Source of the DNA: Actinacidiphila cocklensis
GTDB taxonomy: Bacteria > Actinomycetota > Actinomycetes > Streptomycetales > Streptomycetaceae
Direction: 5' to 3'
DNA length: 64,000 bases
Assembly: GCF_907177275.1 (NCBI RefSeq)
Contig: NZ_CAJSLV010000061.1
Span: 44,030 to 108,029, forward strand
The notes below the pieces were generated by a model. It was not told the DNA's origin, did not search any database, and saw only the letters and a list, made by a program, of their open reading frames with translations. Shown here in pieces: positions 43,958 through 55,128 of the stretch (positions are counted from its first letter, which is position 1; every line of letters starts with the position of its first letter). A program made the position numbers and the translations under genes.

Positions 43958-44256
43958 GGCCGCGACCCCTTCACCTCTGTGATCCTCTTTCGCGGACCGC
44001 GCCGATAGCGGCCATCCGCTCCGGACCTGCGGCAACGGGGCACTGCCTGGCCGACCCGGCCGCCCGGGTGTGCGGGGCGGAGAGGTCTGCATCCGTTGTG
44101 CCCAGCTCGCCGCCAGGTATTCCGGTACCTCCGTAACGATGCGTGACGACCGCCGCCCTGGCGCGCGGAGCAGGCCATTCGGGTCAGCCACCTCACCCGG
44201 CAGGGCCGCTCCGAACGCGGGCGACGCGGCGCCGCCCGCCCCCGTACACTGAGCGG
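43958..44256. other. Divergent region between dksA-like gene and ileS T-box
   Basis: About 300 bp with no gene that I can support. It carries promoters for both neighbours. The only element I can point to is a TACACT -10-like sequence for ileS at 44245-44250. Confidence 0.5.
44245..44250 (+). promoter_or_regulatory. Candidate -10 element of the ileS/T-box transcript
   Basis: TACACT ends just upstream of the predicted T-box leader and would start the RNA near 44257. No -35 of note is seen at 17-18 bp. Confidence 0.4.
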
Positions 44257-44534
44257 CAGCGAACCGGCGTGGATGGGACGAGTAGCGCCGCACGCAGCCA
44301 AGAGCGACCCGGGGACGGTGGAAGCCCGGGGGTGTGCGCGGGGTGAAGATCAGCCCGGAGCCGCCGGAAGAAAGCCCTCGGGCGAGGGCGAGTAGAACCG
44401 GCATCGCTACCCCAATGAGGGGGCGGTGGGAAGTCCTCCACCGCCAAGAAGGGTGGTACCGCGGGAGCGCGTCGCAACGGCGCCCTCGTCCCTTCGACGG
44501 AGCCTGTCCCAGTGTCCGCCGGAGGAAGTCCCCG
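44257..44534 (+). ncRNA. T-box riboswitch of ileS (translational type)
   Basis: The T-box sequence AAGAAGGGTGGTACCGCGG lies at 44446-44464. Just before it is a perfect stem GGCGGTGG (44422-44429) / CCACCGCC (44438-44445). The upstream region has a candidate isoleucine specifier AUC at 44349-44351 in GAAGATCAGC. There is no terminator with a U-run between the T-box and the gene; the ribosome-binding site GGAGG (44521-44525) is 9 bp before the ATG. This is the layout of actinobacterial ileS T-boxes, which control ribosome access by sequestering the RBS. Uncharged tRNA-Ile should open it. The 5' end is approximate. Confidence 0.93.
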
Positions 44535-47684
<3,150 letters not shown>

Positions 47685-47697
47685 GGCAGCGCCCTTC

Positions 47698-47736
47698 AGG
47701 GGCGCGGGGAACTGTCGCGCAGTTCCCCGCGCCCCT
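47698..47736. repeat. Compact hairpin copy of the GGGGCGCGGGGAAC repeat after ileS
   Basis: GGGGCGCGGGGAACTG (47699-47714) is perfectly complementary to CAGTTCCCCGCGCCCC (47720-47735), plus one outer A-T pair, with a TCGCG loop. It begins 13 bp after the ileS stop and may act as its terminator. Confidence 0.8.
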
Positions 47737-47786
47737 TCGGCTTGCCCTCTTCGGGAACAGGCACCCCCACAGAGTGCCGCGGAGCG

Positions 47787-47835
47787 CAAAAGGGCCGGGC
47801 CTCGCCGGGGGAAGATCCCCGGGAGGCCCGGCCCT
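47787..47835 (-). terminator. Terminator of divIVA
   Basis: AGGGCCGGGCCTC (47791-47803) pairs with GAGGCCCGGCCCT (47823-47835) for 13 bp, with a further CCGGGG/CCCCGG inner stem. On the minus strand it is followed by TTTT, so it is a classical intrinsic terminator about 20 bp past the divIVA stop. Confidence 0.88.
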
Positions 47836-47854
47836 GAAAACCTGCCGCGAGCGG

Positions 47855-49078
47855 CTAGTTGTCGTCCTCGTCGATGAGGAAGCCCCTCATCGGCGTGGGC
47901 GCCTGCTGGAGCGGCGAGGGGCCGCCCTGCGGGCGGACCGGCGCCATCGGCTGGGTCATCGCCGGCGACATCTGCTGCTGGCCGCCGTACGTCGGGCCGG
48001 GAGTGTGACCGCCCATGCCCTGACCGCCGCCGCCGTAGGAGGGCGCCGAGGCGTTGTGCCCCATGGCGCCGGCCCCGGCGGGAGCCATCCCGCTCATGCC
48101 GTTGCTCATCGAGCCGTTGCCCATGGAGCCGTTGCCCATGGAGTTGCCTCCCATGGTCCCGCCCATCGCGGGCGCGGACGGCAGGGACGGCGCGGCGGGC
48201 GTGGTGCGCGGCGGGGCGAGCGAGTCGTCCGCCTGGTTCTCCAGCTGGCGCAGCTGCGACTCCAGGTAGGACTTCAGCCGCGTGCGGTACTCCCGCTCGA
48301 AGCCGCGCAGGTCCTCGACCTTGCGCTCCAGCGTGGCGCGGGCGGACTCCAGGGAGCCCATCGCGACGCGGTGCTTCTCCTGGGCGTCCCGCTCCAGCGC
48401 GTCGGCCTTGGCGCGGGCGTCCCGCTCCAGACCCTCGGCGCGGCTGCGGGCCTCACCGACGATCTTGTTGGCCTCGGACCGCGCCTCTGCGATGGCCTGG
48501 TCGGCGGTCTGCTGGGCGAGCGAAAGGACACGGGCGGCGCTGTCGCCACCGGGTCCCTGCTGCTGCATCGGGTGCCCCTGCTGCTGCATGGGGTGCTGGC
48601 CCATCGGACCGGGACCCTGCTGCTGCATCGGGTGCTGACCCATGGGGCCGGGACCCTGCTGCTGCATCGGGTGCTGACCCATCGGACCGGGACCCTGCTG
48701 CTGCATCGGGTGCTGGCCCATCGGACCGGGACCCTGCTGCTGGGCACTGGGGCCGGGCGGCAACTGCGGCATGCCGCCCTGCTGCTGGGGGGGCATCTGC
48801 TGCTGCGGCATCTGCTGCTGCACCGGCTGCGGTCCAGATATGGCCGCCGGGACCGGACGGTCCTGCGGTTCCGGTTTGCGCATGCCCTGCTGGTTCTGGG
48901 CTGCGGCACGAGTGGCTGCGGCCAGCTTGGCGCGCAGGTCCTCGTTCTCGCGGAGCAGTCGGGTCAGCTCCGACTCCACCTCGTCGAGGAAGGCGTCGAC
49001 CTCATCCTCGTCATAGCCCTCTCGGAGGCGGACGGTCGTGAACTGCTTGTTCCGAACGTCCTCGGGGGTCAACGGCAT
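47855..49078 (-). CDS. divIVA: DivIVA polar growth protein
   Basis: 407 residues. The N-terminal membrane-binding domain is classic: MPLTPEDVRNKQFTTVRLREGYDEDEVDAFLDEVESELTRLL, then a short coiled coil. A Gln/Pro/Met/Gly-rich linker (about 65-175) includes four copies of a 13-residue unit QQQGPGPMGQHPM. The second coiled coil runs from AARVLSLAQQTADQAIAEARSEANKIV to LESQLRQLENQ, and the C-terminus is Gly/Met/Pro-rich ending FLIDEDDN. DivIVA marks hyphal tips and recruits the cell-wall machinery; it is essential in Streptomyces. ATG at 49078 follows GAGG. Confidence 0.97.
   Translation of the reverse strand: MPLTPEDVRNKQFTTVRLREGYDEDEVDAFLDEVESELTRLLRENEDLRAKLAAATRAAAQNQQGMRKPEPQDRPVPAAISGPQPVQQQMPQQQMPPQQQGGMPQLPPGPSAQQQGPGPMGQHPMQQQGPGPMGQHPMQQQGPGPMGQHPMQQQGPGPMGQHPMQQQGHPMQQQGPGGDSAARVLSLAQQTADQAIAEARSEANKIVGEARSRAEGLERDARAKADALERDAQEKHRVAMGSLESARATLERKVEDLRGFEREYRTRLKSYLESQLRQLENQADDSLAPPRTTPAAPSLPSAPAMGGTMGGNSMGNGSMGNGSMSNGMSGMAPAGAGAMGHNASAPSYGGGGQGMGGHTPGPTYGGQQQMSPAMTQPMAPVRPQGGPSPLQQAPTPMRGFLIDEDDN
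48592..48747. repeat. 39-bp tandem repeat inside divIVA
   Basis: About four near-identical 39-bp units (plus-strand unit begins GGGTGCTGGCCCATCGGACC) encode the QQQGPGPMGQHPM repeats. Differences between units are single substitutions (GGCCC/GACCC, ATCGGACC/ATGGGGCC). Ends are approximate by one base or two. Confidence 0.85.
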
Positions 49079-49124
49079 CTCTTCACCTCAACGTGATCGT
49101 CGACATATCGGGAGCTCGCACCGT

Positions 49125-49412
49125 TCACATGAAGCTCCCAACAACGTAGATCAGGATGTAAACGATGATCATCAATACGAAGAAGGACAGGTCGAGCGCC
49201 ACGCCCCCGAGGCGCAGCGGCGGGATGAACCGCCGCAGAAGCTTGAGTGGCGGATCGGTGACAGTGTAGGTGCCCTCCAGGACCACCACCATCGCCTTCC
49301 CAGGGTGCCATGAACGGGCGAACTGGAAGACGTAGTCCATCACCAATCGGAAAATAAGCACAAAGAGGAACACGTACAGCGCGTATGACAGCACTTGGAG
49401 TGCGACACTCAT
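49125..49412 (-). CDS. YggT-family membrane protein
   Basis: 95 residues with two membrane helices (about 5-25 and 72-92) and the YggT loop WHPGKAMVVVLEGTYTVTDPPLKLLRRFIPPLRLGGVALDLS. YggT proteins are widely linked to division genes; function unknown. ATG at 49412 with GGGAGAGGG upstream. It lies between sepF and divIVA as in other actinobacteria. Confidence 0.93.
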   Translation of the reverse strand: MSVALQVLSYALYVFLFVLIFRLVMDYVFQFARSWHPGKAMVVVLEGTYTVTDPPLKLLRRFIPPLRLGGVALDLSFFVLMIIVYILIYVVGSFM

Positions 49413-49471
49413 CGCGCTTCCCTCTCCCCTGCTCGACGGCCTGTTGGCCGGTTCCTACGGTTGCGTTTCGC

Positions 49472-50089
49472 TCAGCTCTGGTTGAAGAACCCGCCCTCGG
49501 CGATCCGGGCCTTGTCCTCCGCCGTGACATCGACGTTAGCAGGCGACAGCAGAAAGACCTTCTGCGTCACCCGCTCGATGCTCCCGTGGAGGCCGAAGAC
49601 CAGACCGGCCGCGAAGTCGACAAGTCGCTTCGCATCCGTGTCGTCCATCTCCGTCAAGTTCATGATCACCGGGGTGCCTTCGCGGAAGTGTTCCCCGATG
49701 GTACGGGCTTCGTTGTAGGTCCGGGGGTGAAGTGTCGTGATCCGGTACGGCTCTCGTTCTGACACGACCTTGGGCATGATCACCGCTGCGTTCTTCTCCA
49801 GGCTGTGACGTTCGGGTGTGATGGACGCCACGGGGGCGATCCGCGGTTCGCGGGGTGCCGGGGCGTGCACGAGCCGGGGCGGCTCGGCCTGCGCCGGCTG
49901 GTGCTGGCTCGGTGGCACGTGCTGGCTGTGCGGGCGGCGGGGGGCGCGCTCCTGCTCGGTCACGGCACGCGCGGGCGGCGCGGCCATCTCCGGCTCGAAC
50001 TCGTCATCCGGGTCGAAGCCCGGGCCGTCGTATCCGTCGTCCTCCACGAGGCCGAGGTAGACCGCCATCTTGCGCATCGCGCCGGCCAT
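49472..50089 (-). CDS. sepF: Cell division protein SepF
   Basis: 205 residues. N-terminal amphipathic membrane anchor MAGAMRKMAVYLGLVEDD, an acidic and then Pro/His-rich linker (about 25-95), and the C-terminal SepF core ITTLHPRTYNEARTIGEHFREGTPVIMNLTEMDDTDAKRLVDFAAGLVFGLHGSIERVTQKVFLLSPANVDV. SepF anchors FtsZ filaments to the membrane and is needed in actinobacteria, which lack FtsA. ATG 50089 follows GAGGA; ATG four codons later is possible. Confidence 0.96.
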   Translation of the reverse strand: MAGAMRKMAVYLGLVEDDGYDGPGFDPDDEFEPEMAAPPARAVTEQERAPRRPHSQHVPPSQHQPAQAEPPRLVHAPAPREPRIAPVASITPERHSLEKNAAVIMPKVVSEREPYRITTLHPRTYNEARTIGEHFREGTPVIMNLTEMDDTDAKRLVDFAAGLVFGLHGSIERVTQKVFLLSPANVDVTAEDKARIAEGGFFNQS

Positions 50090-50184
50090 GCTCTGCGTCC
50101 TCTCAGCGGGGTTGCGGTCCTCGGCCGCCTCGGGGAGCGGCCGCCACACCATATTTATGCTGTGGTCCGACTTGTTTGGTGACG

Positions 50185-50925
50185 TTACCGGAGCCCGGGA
50201 CGGACTCCGAGTACCGCCGTTCCGACGCGTACATGTGTCGCTCCGGCCGTCACCGCTTCGTCGAGGTCCTGACTCATCCCTGCCGAGACCATGGTGGCAG
50301 CCGGATGCGTCTCGCGCAGGCGGGATGAGATTTCCATCAACCGGTCGAAGGCAGCGCGGGGTTGACCCGCGTACGCCCCGGCGAGCGGCGCCACCGTCAT
50401 CAGCCCGTCGAGCCGCAGCCCCGGGGCCGCCGCGAGGGCGTCGGCCAGCGCGGGCACCGCGTCGGGCGCCACCCCGCCGCGCTCCCCGCGATCCCCGGCC
50501 TCCGCGTCCAGGGCGACCTGAACGAGGCAACCGACCTGCCGCCGGGCGGCGGTGGCCGCCGACGACAGCGCCTCGACCAGCCGGAGCCGGTCGACCGAGT
50601 GCACATGATCAGCGTAACGGACCACGGAGCGGGCCTTGTTGGTCTGCAACTGGCCCACGAAGTGCCAGCTGAGCGGGAGATCGGCGGTCTCGGCCGCCTT
50701 CCCCGCGGCGTCCTGGTCGCGGTTCTCCGCGACCTCGCGGACGCCGAGCCCGGCCAGCAGCCGTACGTCGGAGGCCGGGTAGGTCTTGGTGACCACGACG
50801 AGGGTCACCTCCTCGCGGTCCCGGCCCGCGGCCCGGCAGGCGTCGGCGATCCGCTGCTCGACCCGGGCGAGGTTCGCCGCGAGCTGTTCCGCGCGCGCCT
50901 CTCCGGTCCCGTTCTGCGCGCTCAC
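50185..50925 (-). CDS. YggS-family PLP homeostasis protein
   Basis: 246 residues, single-domain PLP-binding barrel. The PLP lysine is in TLVVVTKTYPASDV, and HFVGQLQTNKA, HSVDRL, LDGLMTVAPL and SAGMSQDLDEAVTAGATHVRVGTAVLG are conserved. YggS/PLPBP buffers vitamin B6 and influences amino-acid metabolism. The GTG at 50925 overlaps the pgeF stop by 4 bp (GTGA); starting at ATG 50943 would add six residues inside pgeF. Confidence 0.95.
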   Translation of the reverse strand: MSAQNGTGEARAEQLAANLARVEQRIADACRAAGRDREEVTLVVVTKTYPASDVRLLAGLGVREVAENRDQDAAGKAAETADLPLSWHFVGQLQTNKARSVVRYADHVHSVDRLRLVEALSSAATAARRQVGCLVQVALDAEAGDRGERGGVAPDAVPALADALAAAPGLRLDGLMTVAPLAGAYAGQPRAAFDRLMEISSRLRETHPAATMVSAGMSQDLDEAVTAGATHVRVGTAVLGVRPGLR

Positions 50926-51659
50926 CGGTCGCCGTCCAGCCACACGTAGCCGGCCAGCCGGCCGGTGACCCGGTCGCGGCGGTAGGAGAAGTGGTCGGCG
51001 GACTCCAGGGTGCAGGCGGCGGGACCCTCGATCGAGCGCACTCCGGCGCGCGTCAGCTGGGCGCGCACTCCGGCGGCCACGTCGACCGCCGGAGTGCCCC
51101 AGCTCGTCTCGGCGTACGCCGCCGCTTCGACGGCGGCGACCTCGTCCCGGAGCGAAGCGGGCACTTCATAGCATTTGCCGCAGACCGCCGGGCCGAGTAC
51201 GGCTGTTGTGCGGTCGGGATCGGCGCCGAGTGTGATCATCATCTCAATCACGGCGGTGGCGATCCCGGCGGTCATCCCCGGCCGGCCGGCGTGCGCGGCG
51301 GCGACGACGCCGGCCACCGGGTCGGCGAGCAGCACCGGCACGCAGTCCGCGGTGAGCACCCCGAGGGTCAGGTCCGTGCCGGTGGTGACGAGCGCGTCGA
51401 CGTCGGGCGCGGGACCCGCGCCCCACGGCTCGTGCACGACGGCGACCTCACGGCCGTGCACCTGGTTCATCCAGACCACCCCGCCCGGATCGCGGCCCAG
51501 CGCGCGGGCGGCCAGGTCGCGGTTGGCGCGGACGGCGGCCGGGTCGTCGCCGACCGCACCGCCGAGGTTGAGGCTGTCGTACGGAACGGCGCTCACCCCG
51601 CCCCACCTGTCGGTGAAGGCGAAGTGCGCGCCGTTCGCTGAAGTGCGGTTCCCTATCAC
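50922..51659 (-). CDS. pgeF: Peptidoglycan editing factor PgeF (laccase-domain, YlmD-like)
   Basis: 245 residues of the DUF152/laccase-domain family. Metal/catalytic residues are visible in MNQVHGREVAVV, LTADCVPVLLADP and VVAAAHAGRPGMTAGI, and GPAVCGKCYEVP is typical. Related proteins remove L-Ser mis-incorporated in peptidoglycan precursors or act as purine-nucleoside phosphorylases. GTG start 10 bp after the ftsZ stop and coupled to yggS downstream, placing it in the division operon. Confidence 0.93.
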   Translation of the reverse strand: MIGNRTSANGAHFAFTDRWGGVSAVPYDSLNLGGAVGDDPAAVRANRDLAARALGRDPGGVVWMNQVHGREVAVVHEPWGAGPAPDVDALVTTGTDLTLGVLTADCVPVLLADPVAGVVAAAHAGRPGMTAGIATAVIEMMITLGADPDRTTAVLGPAVCGKCYEVPASLRDEVAAVEAAAYAETSWGTPAVDVAAGVRAQLTRAGVRSIEGPAACTLESADHFSYRRDRVTGRLAGYVWLDGDR

Positions 51660-51669
51660 GTCCTGGCGG

Positions 51670-52905
51670 TCACTTCAGGAAGTCGGGAACGTCGAGCTCT
51701 TCCGCCGCGCTGTCCTGGTACGGCCGGGCCGGCGGCACGATCGGCGACGGTGCCGGGACGGCCGGCGCCTCGGCGACCGGCTCGGGCTCCCGCTCGCCGG
51801 GTGCTGCGGCCGGGACGCTGCCCAGGCCGCCGAAGGACGGCGCGGGGCGCTGGGGGTCGCCGGGGGCGGGGGTCCTGGCGCCGCCGGAGGCCGCCGCGTC
51901 GTCGCGGCCCGCGTAGGGAGAGTTGAGCACCTTGTCGCGGCTGCCCTTGGTGGGCGGCTGGCCGCCGTCGAAGCCGGCCGCGATGACGGTGACCCGGACC
52001 TCGTCGCCGAGCGCGTCGTCGATGACCGCGCCGAAGATGATGTTGGCCTCCGGGTGGGCGGCCTCGCTGACCAGCTGGGCCGCCTCGTTGATCTCGAACA
52101 GGCCGAGGTCGGAGCCGCCGGAGATGGACAGCAGCACACCGCGGGCGCCATCGATGGAGGCCTCCAGCAGCGGCGAGGAGATCGCCATCTCCGCGGCGGC
52201 GACGGCCCGGTCGTCGCCGCGGGCCGAGCCGATGCCCATGAGGGCGGAACCGGCTTCCGACATCACGGACTTCACGTCGGCGAAGTCCAGGTTGATCAGA
52301 CCGGGGGTGGTGATCAGGTCGGTGATGCCCTGCACACCGGACAGCAGCACCTGGTCCGCGGAGCGGAAGGCGTCCAGCACGCTGACCTGGCGGTCCGAGA
52401 TCGACAGCAGCCGGTCGTTGGGGATCACGATCAGGGTGTCGACGTTCTCGCGCAGCCCCGCGATGCCGTCCTCGGCCTGGTTGGCGCGGCGGCGTCCCTC
52501 GAAGGTGAAGGGGCGGGTGACCACCCCGATGGTCAGTGCGCCCAGCGAGCGGGCGATGTTGGCGACCACGGGGGCGCCACCGGTGCCGGTGCCGCCGCCC
52601 TCGCCCGCGGTGACGAAGACCATGTCGGCGCCCTTGAGCACCTCTTCGATCTCCTCACGGTGGTCCTCGGCGGCCTTGCGGCCGACGTCGGGGTTCGCGC
52701 CGGCGCCGAGTCCCCGGGTCAGCTCCCGGCCGACGTCGAGCTTGACGTCGGCGTCGCTCATCAGCAGGGCCTGCGCATCGGTGTTGATCGCGATGAACTC
52801 GACGCCCTTGAGACCGACCTCGATCATCCGGTTGATGGCGTTGACGCCACCGCCGCCGATGCCGACGACCTTGATGACTGCGAGGTAGTTCTGCGGTGCT
52901 GCCAC
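51670..52905 (-). CDS. ftsZ: Cell division protein FtsZ
   Basis: 411 residues, tubulin-like GTPase that forms the septal ring. GTP-binding motifs: VVGIGGGGVNAINRM, TAGEGGGTGTGGAPVVA (tubulin signature), NDRLL; the T7 catalytic loop is NLDFADVKSVM. About 95 residues of Pro/Ala-rich linker precede the C-terminal peptide EELDVPDFLK, which binds SepF and other partners. GTG start at 52905 with GAGAGG upstream. Its promoter region (52906-53167) has developmental-regulator signatures. Confidence 0.98.
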   Translation of the reverse strand: MAAPQNYLAVIKVVGIGGGGVNAINRMIEVGLKGVEFIAINTDAQALLMSDADVKLDVGRELTRGLGAGANPDVGRKAAEDHREEIEEVLKGADMVFVTAGEGGGTGTGGAPVVANIARSLGALTIGVVTRPFTFEGRRRANQAEDGIAGLRENVDTLIVIPNDRLLSISDRQVSVLDAFRSADQVLLSGVQGITDLITTPGLINLDFADVKSVMSEAGSALMGIGSARGDDRAVAAAEMAISSPLLEASIDGARGVLLSISGGSDLGLFEINEAAQLVSEAAHPEANIIFGAVIDDALGDEVRVTVIAAGFDGGQPPTKGSRDKVLNSPYAGRDDAAASGGARTPAPGDPQRPAPSFGGLGSVPAAAPGEREPEPVAEAPAVPAPSPIVPPARPYQDSAAEELDVPDFLK

Positions 52906-53034
52906 GTCGAAGGCCTCTCGCCTCGATTTACGAATCGTGTGGGACGGTCGGTACGCTCGCCGGGGCCGTTCCGAACCCTGACCCTGAGGTTTAGGGTTAC
53001 CAGTATGCCTGTCCCATGTGTTCCTTTGGGACGA

Positions 53035-53039
53035 GACAC
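53035..53039 (+). promoter_or_regulatory. WhiA-type GACAC overlapping the ftsZ -10
   Basis: GACAC, the short sequence recognised by the sporulation regulator WhiA, lies over the -10 of the candidate ftsZ promoter. A 5-bp match is weak by itself; its position gives it interest. Confidence 0.35.
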
Positions 53040-53065
53040 TAAGTCGACAAGCGGTGGTGGTTCAA
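53036..53065 (-). promoter_or_regulatory. Candidate ftsZ promoter
   Basis: On the minus strand TTGAAC (53065-53060) and TAGTGT (53041-53036) are spaced by 18 bp. Transcription would start near 53029, leaving a leader of about 120 nt before the ftsZ GTG. A small palindrome GTCCCA/TGGGAC (53011-53016 and 53027-53032) sits on the start point. Confidence 0.55.
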
Positions 53066-53094
53066 CGAACACGCCGAACCTCCCGTTTTTCTTT

Positions 53095-53107
53095 TGACCC
53101 TATGTGA
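53095..53107. promoter_or_regulatory. BldD-box-like palindrome upstream of ftsZ
   Basis: TGACCCTATGTGA matches the BldD consensus TnACnC(A/T)GnGTnA at every defined position but one (A for G at position 8). It is about 30 bp upstream of the candidate -35. ftsZ is a known BldD target in Streptomyces; the site here is a sequence-based prediction. Confidence 0.55.
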
Positions 53108-53167
53108 TCACGCACGGGCTCCGTGAACCAGGGGTCGAATACTATCGAAGCGGACGTCCCGCACGCG

Positions 53168-53995
53168 TCAACTTCCGGAAGCCGCAGGGGCGGTGGGGGC
53201 GCTGACGTCGTAATGCGTGGCGTGCGGCTCGGCCTTCATGAGCGCGGTCAGCGCCGCCGCCTTGGGGGCGCCGTCCTCCTGGCTGCCCCACATCACGTCC
53301 CGCCCGCCGGTGAGTTCGACGGTGATCGCGTCGTAGGAACGCACCCGGATCGCGGTCGCCCGGCCGGTCAGCGATTGGGGCAGCCGGCCGGCGACGCTAA
53401 TCGCGGCCTGCAGCAGTCTCTTTGTTCCGAAATGCCGAAAGCTCGCCGTCTGATCCGGCGTCAATTGCACCACCGGCACTCCGCGCGGCCGCTGATCGAC
53501 GGTGGCGAACCTGACGCCTTCCTTGTCGACTTCGATGAACTTCCCGCCGCTTTTCAGGATCGCCGACGGCGTGCGCTCGGTCACCTCGACCCGGATCGTG
53601 TGCGGCCACGACCGGTGCACCCGGGCGTCGCGCAGCCTTGGCAGCGCCTTGAGCAGCCGCTTCCTGACCGCTGCGGTGTTGACCGAGACCAGCGGGCCGC
53701 CGAGCGGTACGGCGGCGGCCCGCTGGATCTGCTGCGCGGTCAGCACCTGGCCGCCGGTCACCGCGACCCGGTCGGCCCGCAGCCACGACGAGCCGTAGAC
53801 CACCCAGGTGCCGCCGCCCAGCAGTACGGTGAGCGCCACCAGCACGATCAGCACCGTACGGCGGGCGGGCACCGTCAGCCGCGGCCGGCGGCTGCCGTCG
53901 GCGGGCGGGCGGGCCGCGGCGGGGGGTACCCGCGTACGGTCCTGGCCGCCGCGCTCCGCGGATCTGGCTCCGGCACCGGCTCCCGGTCCTGTCAC
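53168..53995 (-). CDS. ftsQ: Cell division protein FtsQ
   Basis: 275 residues, bitopic: cytosolic basic/Gly-rich start, membrane helix at about 47-66 (VLIVLVALTVLLGGGTWVVY), a POTRA domain (LRADRVAVTGGQVLTAQQIQRAAAVPLGGPLVSVNTAAVRKRLLKALPRLRDARVHRSWPHTIRVEVTER) and the beta domain to the end. It links division proteins across the membrane. GTG at 53995 follows GGGAGG. Confidence 0.94.
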   Translation of the reverse strand: MTGPGAGAGARSAERGGQDRTRVPPAAARPPADGSRRPRLTVPARRTVLIVLVALTVLLGGGTWVVYGSSWLRADRVAVTGGQVLTAQQIQRAAAVPLGGPLVSVNTAAVRKRLLKALPRLRDARVHRSWPHTIRVEVTERTPSAILKSGGKFIEVDKEGVRFATVDQRPRGVPVVQLTPDQTASFRHFGTKRLLQAAISVAGRLPQSLTGRATAIRVRSYDAITVELTGGRDVMWGSQEDGAPKAAALTALMKAEPHATHYDVSAPTAPAASGS

Positions 53996-54027
53996 GTCGG
54001 CCTCCCGTGTGTTGACGCCCGGCGGGT

Positions 54028-55122
54028 CTATCGTGCCCGGCGCGCGGCCACCGCCTCGTACACCATGCCGACGAGCAGGTCGTCCGCGTCCCGGCGGCCG
54101 AACTCCGCGGCGGCGCGGGACATGTCGTAGAGGCGGTGCGGGTCGGTGAGCACCGGCAGGACGTTGCCGAGCACCCAGTCCGGGGTCAGCTCCGCGTCGT
54201 CGACCAGCAGGCCGCCGCCGGCCTTGACCACCGGCTGCGCGTTGAGCCGCTGTTCGCCGTTGCCGATCGGCAGCGGCACGTACGCGGCGGGCAGGCCGAC
54301 CGCGGACAGCTCCGCCACGGTCATGGCGCCGGCCCGGCAGAGCATCATGTCGGCGGCGGCGTACGCGAGATCCATCCGGTCGACGTAGGGCACCGGGCGG
54401 TACGGCGGCATGCCCGGCATGTTGTCGGCCCTGGGCAGCTCGTTCTTCGGGCCGACCGCGTGCAGGATCTGCACCCCGGACTGCTGGAGCCTGGGGGCGA
54501 CCGTGGCGATCACCTCGTTCAGCCTGCGGGCGCCCTGCGAGCCGCCGGAGACCAGCAGGGTGGGCAGGTTCTGGTCGAGGCCGAAGGCGTGCCTGGCCTC
54601 GGGGCGGGCCGCCGCGCGGTCCAGGGTGGCGATGGAGCGGCGCAGCGGGATGCCGATGTAGCGGGAGTCGCGCAGCTTGCTGTCCGGGGTGGAGACGGCG
54701 ACCGCGTGGGCGTACCGCGAGCCGATCTTGTTGGCAAGGCCGGGGCGGGCGTTGGCCTCGTGCACCACGATCGGCACGCCGAGCCGCTTGGCGGCCAGGT
54801 AGCCGGGCAGCGCGACGTAGCCGCCGAAGCCGACGACGCAGTCGGCCTTGGTGCGCTCCAGGATCTGCTCCGCGGCCTTGATGGTGCCGCGCAGCCGCCC
54901 GGGGACGGTGATCAGTTCGGGGGTGGGCCTGCGCGGCAGCGGAACGGCGGGGATCAGCGCCAGTTCGTAGCCGCGCTCGGGCACCAGCCTGGTCTCCAGG
55001 CCCTTCTCGGTGCCGAGGGCGGTGATGCCCACGGTCGGGTCCTGCCTGCGCAGGGCATCGGCGAGCGCGAGCGCGGGCTCGATGTGGCCGGCGGTCCCCC
55101 CACCGGCGAGTACGACATGCAC
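54028..55122 (-). CDS. murG: UDP-GlcNAc transferase MurG
   Basis: Adds GlcNAc to lipid I on the inner membrane face to make lipid II. 364 residues, GT28 fold. GGGTAGHIEPALALAD at the start, GFGGYVALPG, VVHEANARPGLANK, LLVSGGSQGARRLNE and CRAGAMTVAELSAVGLPA are the family motifs. Starts ATG at 55122, 6 bp after ftsW. Confidence 0.97.
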   Translation of the reverse strand: MHVVLAGGGTAGHIEPALALADALRRQDPTVGITALGTEKGLETRLVPERGYELALIPAVPLPRRPTPELITVPGRLRGTIKAAEQILERTKADCVVGFGGYVALPGYLAAKRLGVPIVVHEANARPGLANKIGSRYAHAVAVSTPDSKLRDSRYIGIPLRRSIATLDRAAARPEARHAFGLDQNLPTLLVSGGSQGARRLNEVIATVAPRLQQSGVQILHAVGPKNELPRADNMPGMPPYRPVPYVDRMDLAYAAADMMLCRAGAMTVAELSAVGLPAAYVPLPIGNGEQRLNAQPVVKAGGGLLVDDAELTPDWVLGNVLPVLTDPHRLYDMSRAAAEFGRRDADDLLVGMVYEAVAARRAR

Positions 55123-55128
55123 CGAAAT

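Noticed and set aside
48592..48747. CRISPR-like array in the 48.6 kb repeats
   Set aside because: Units are contiguous without unique spacers and encode a periodic peptide in frame within DivIVA; no cas genes are present.
53139..53171. TTGACG/TAGTAT as a second ftsZ promoter
   Set aside because: Both elements look good but the 21-bp spacing is outside the normal range for the vegetative sigma factor; not listed as a feature.
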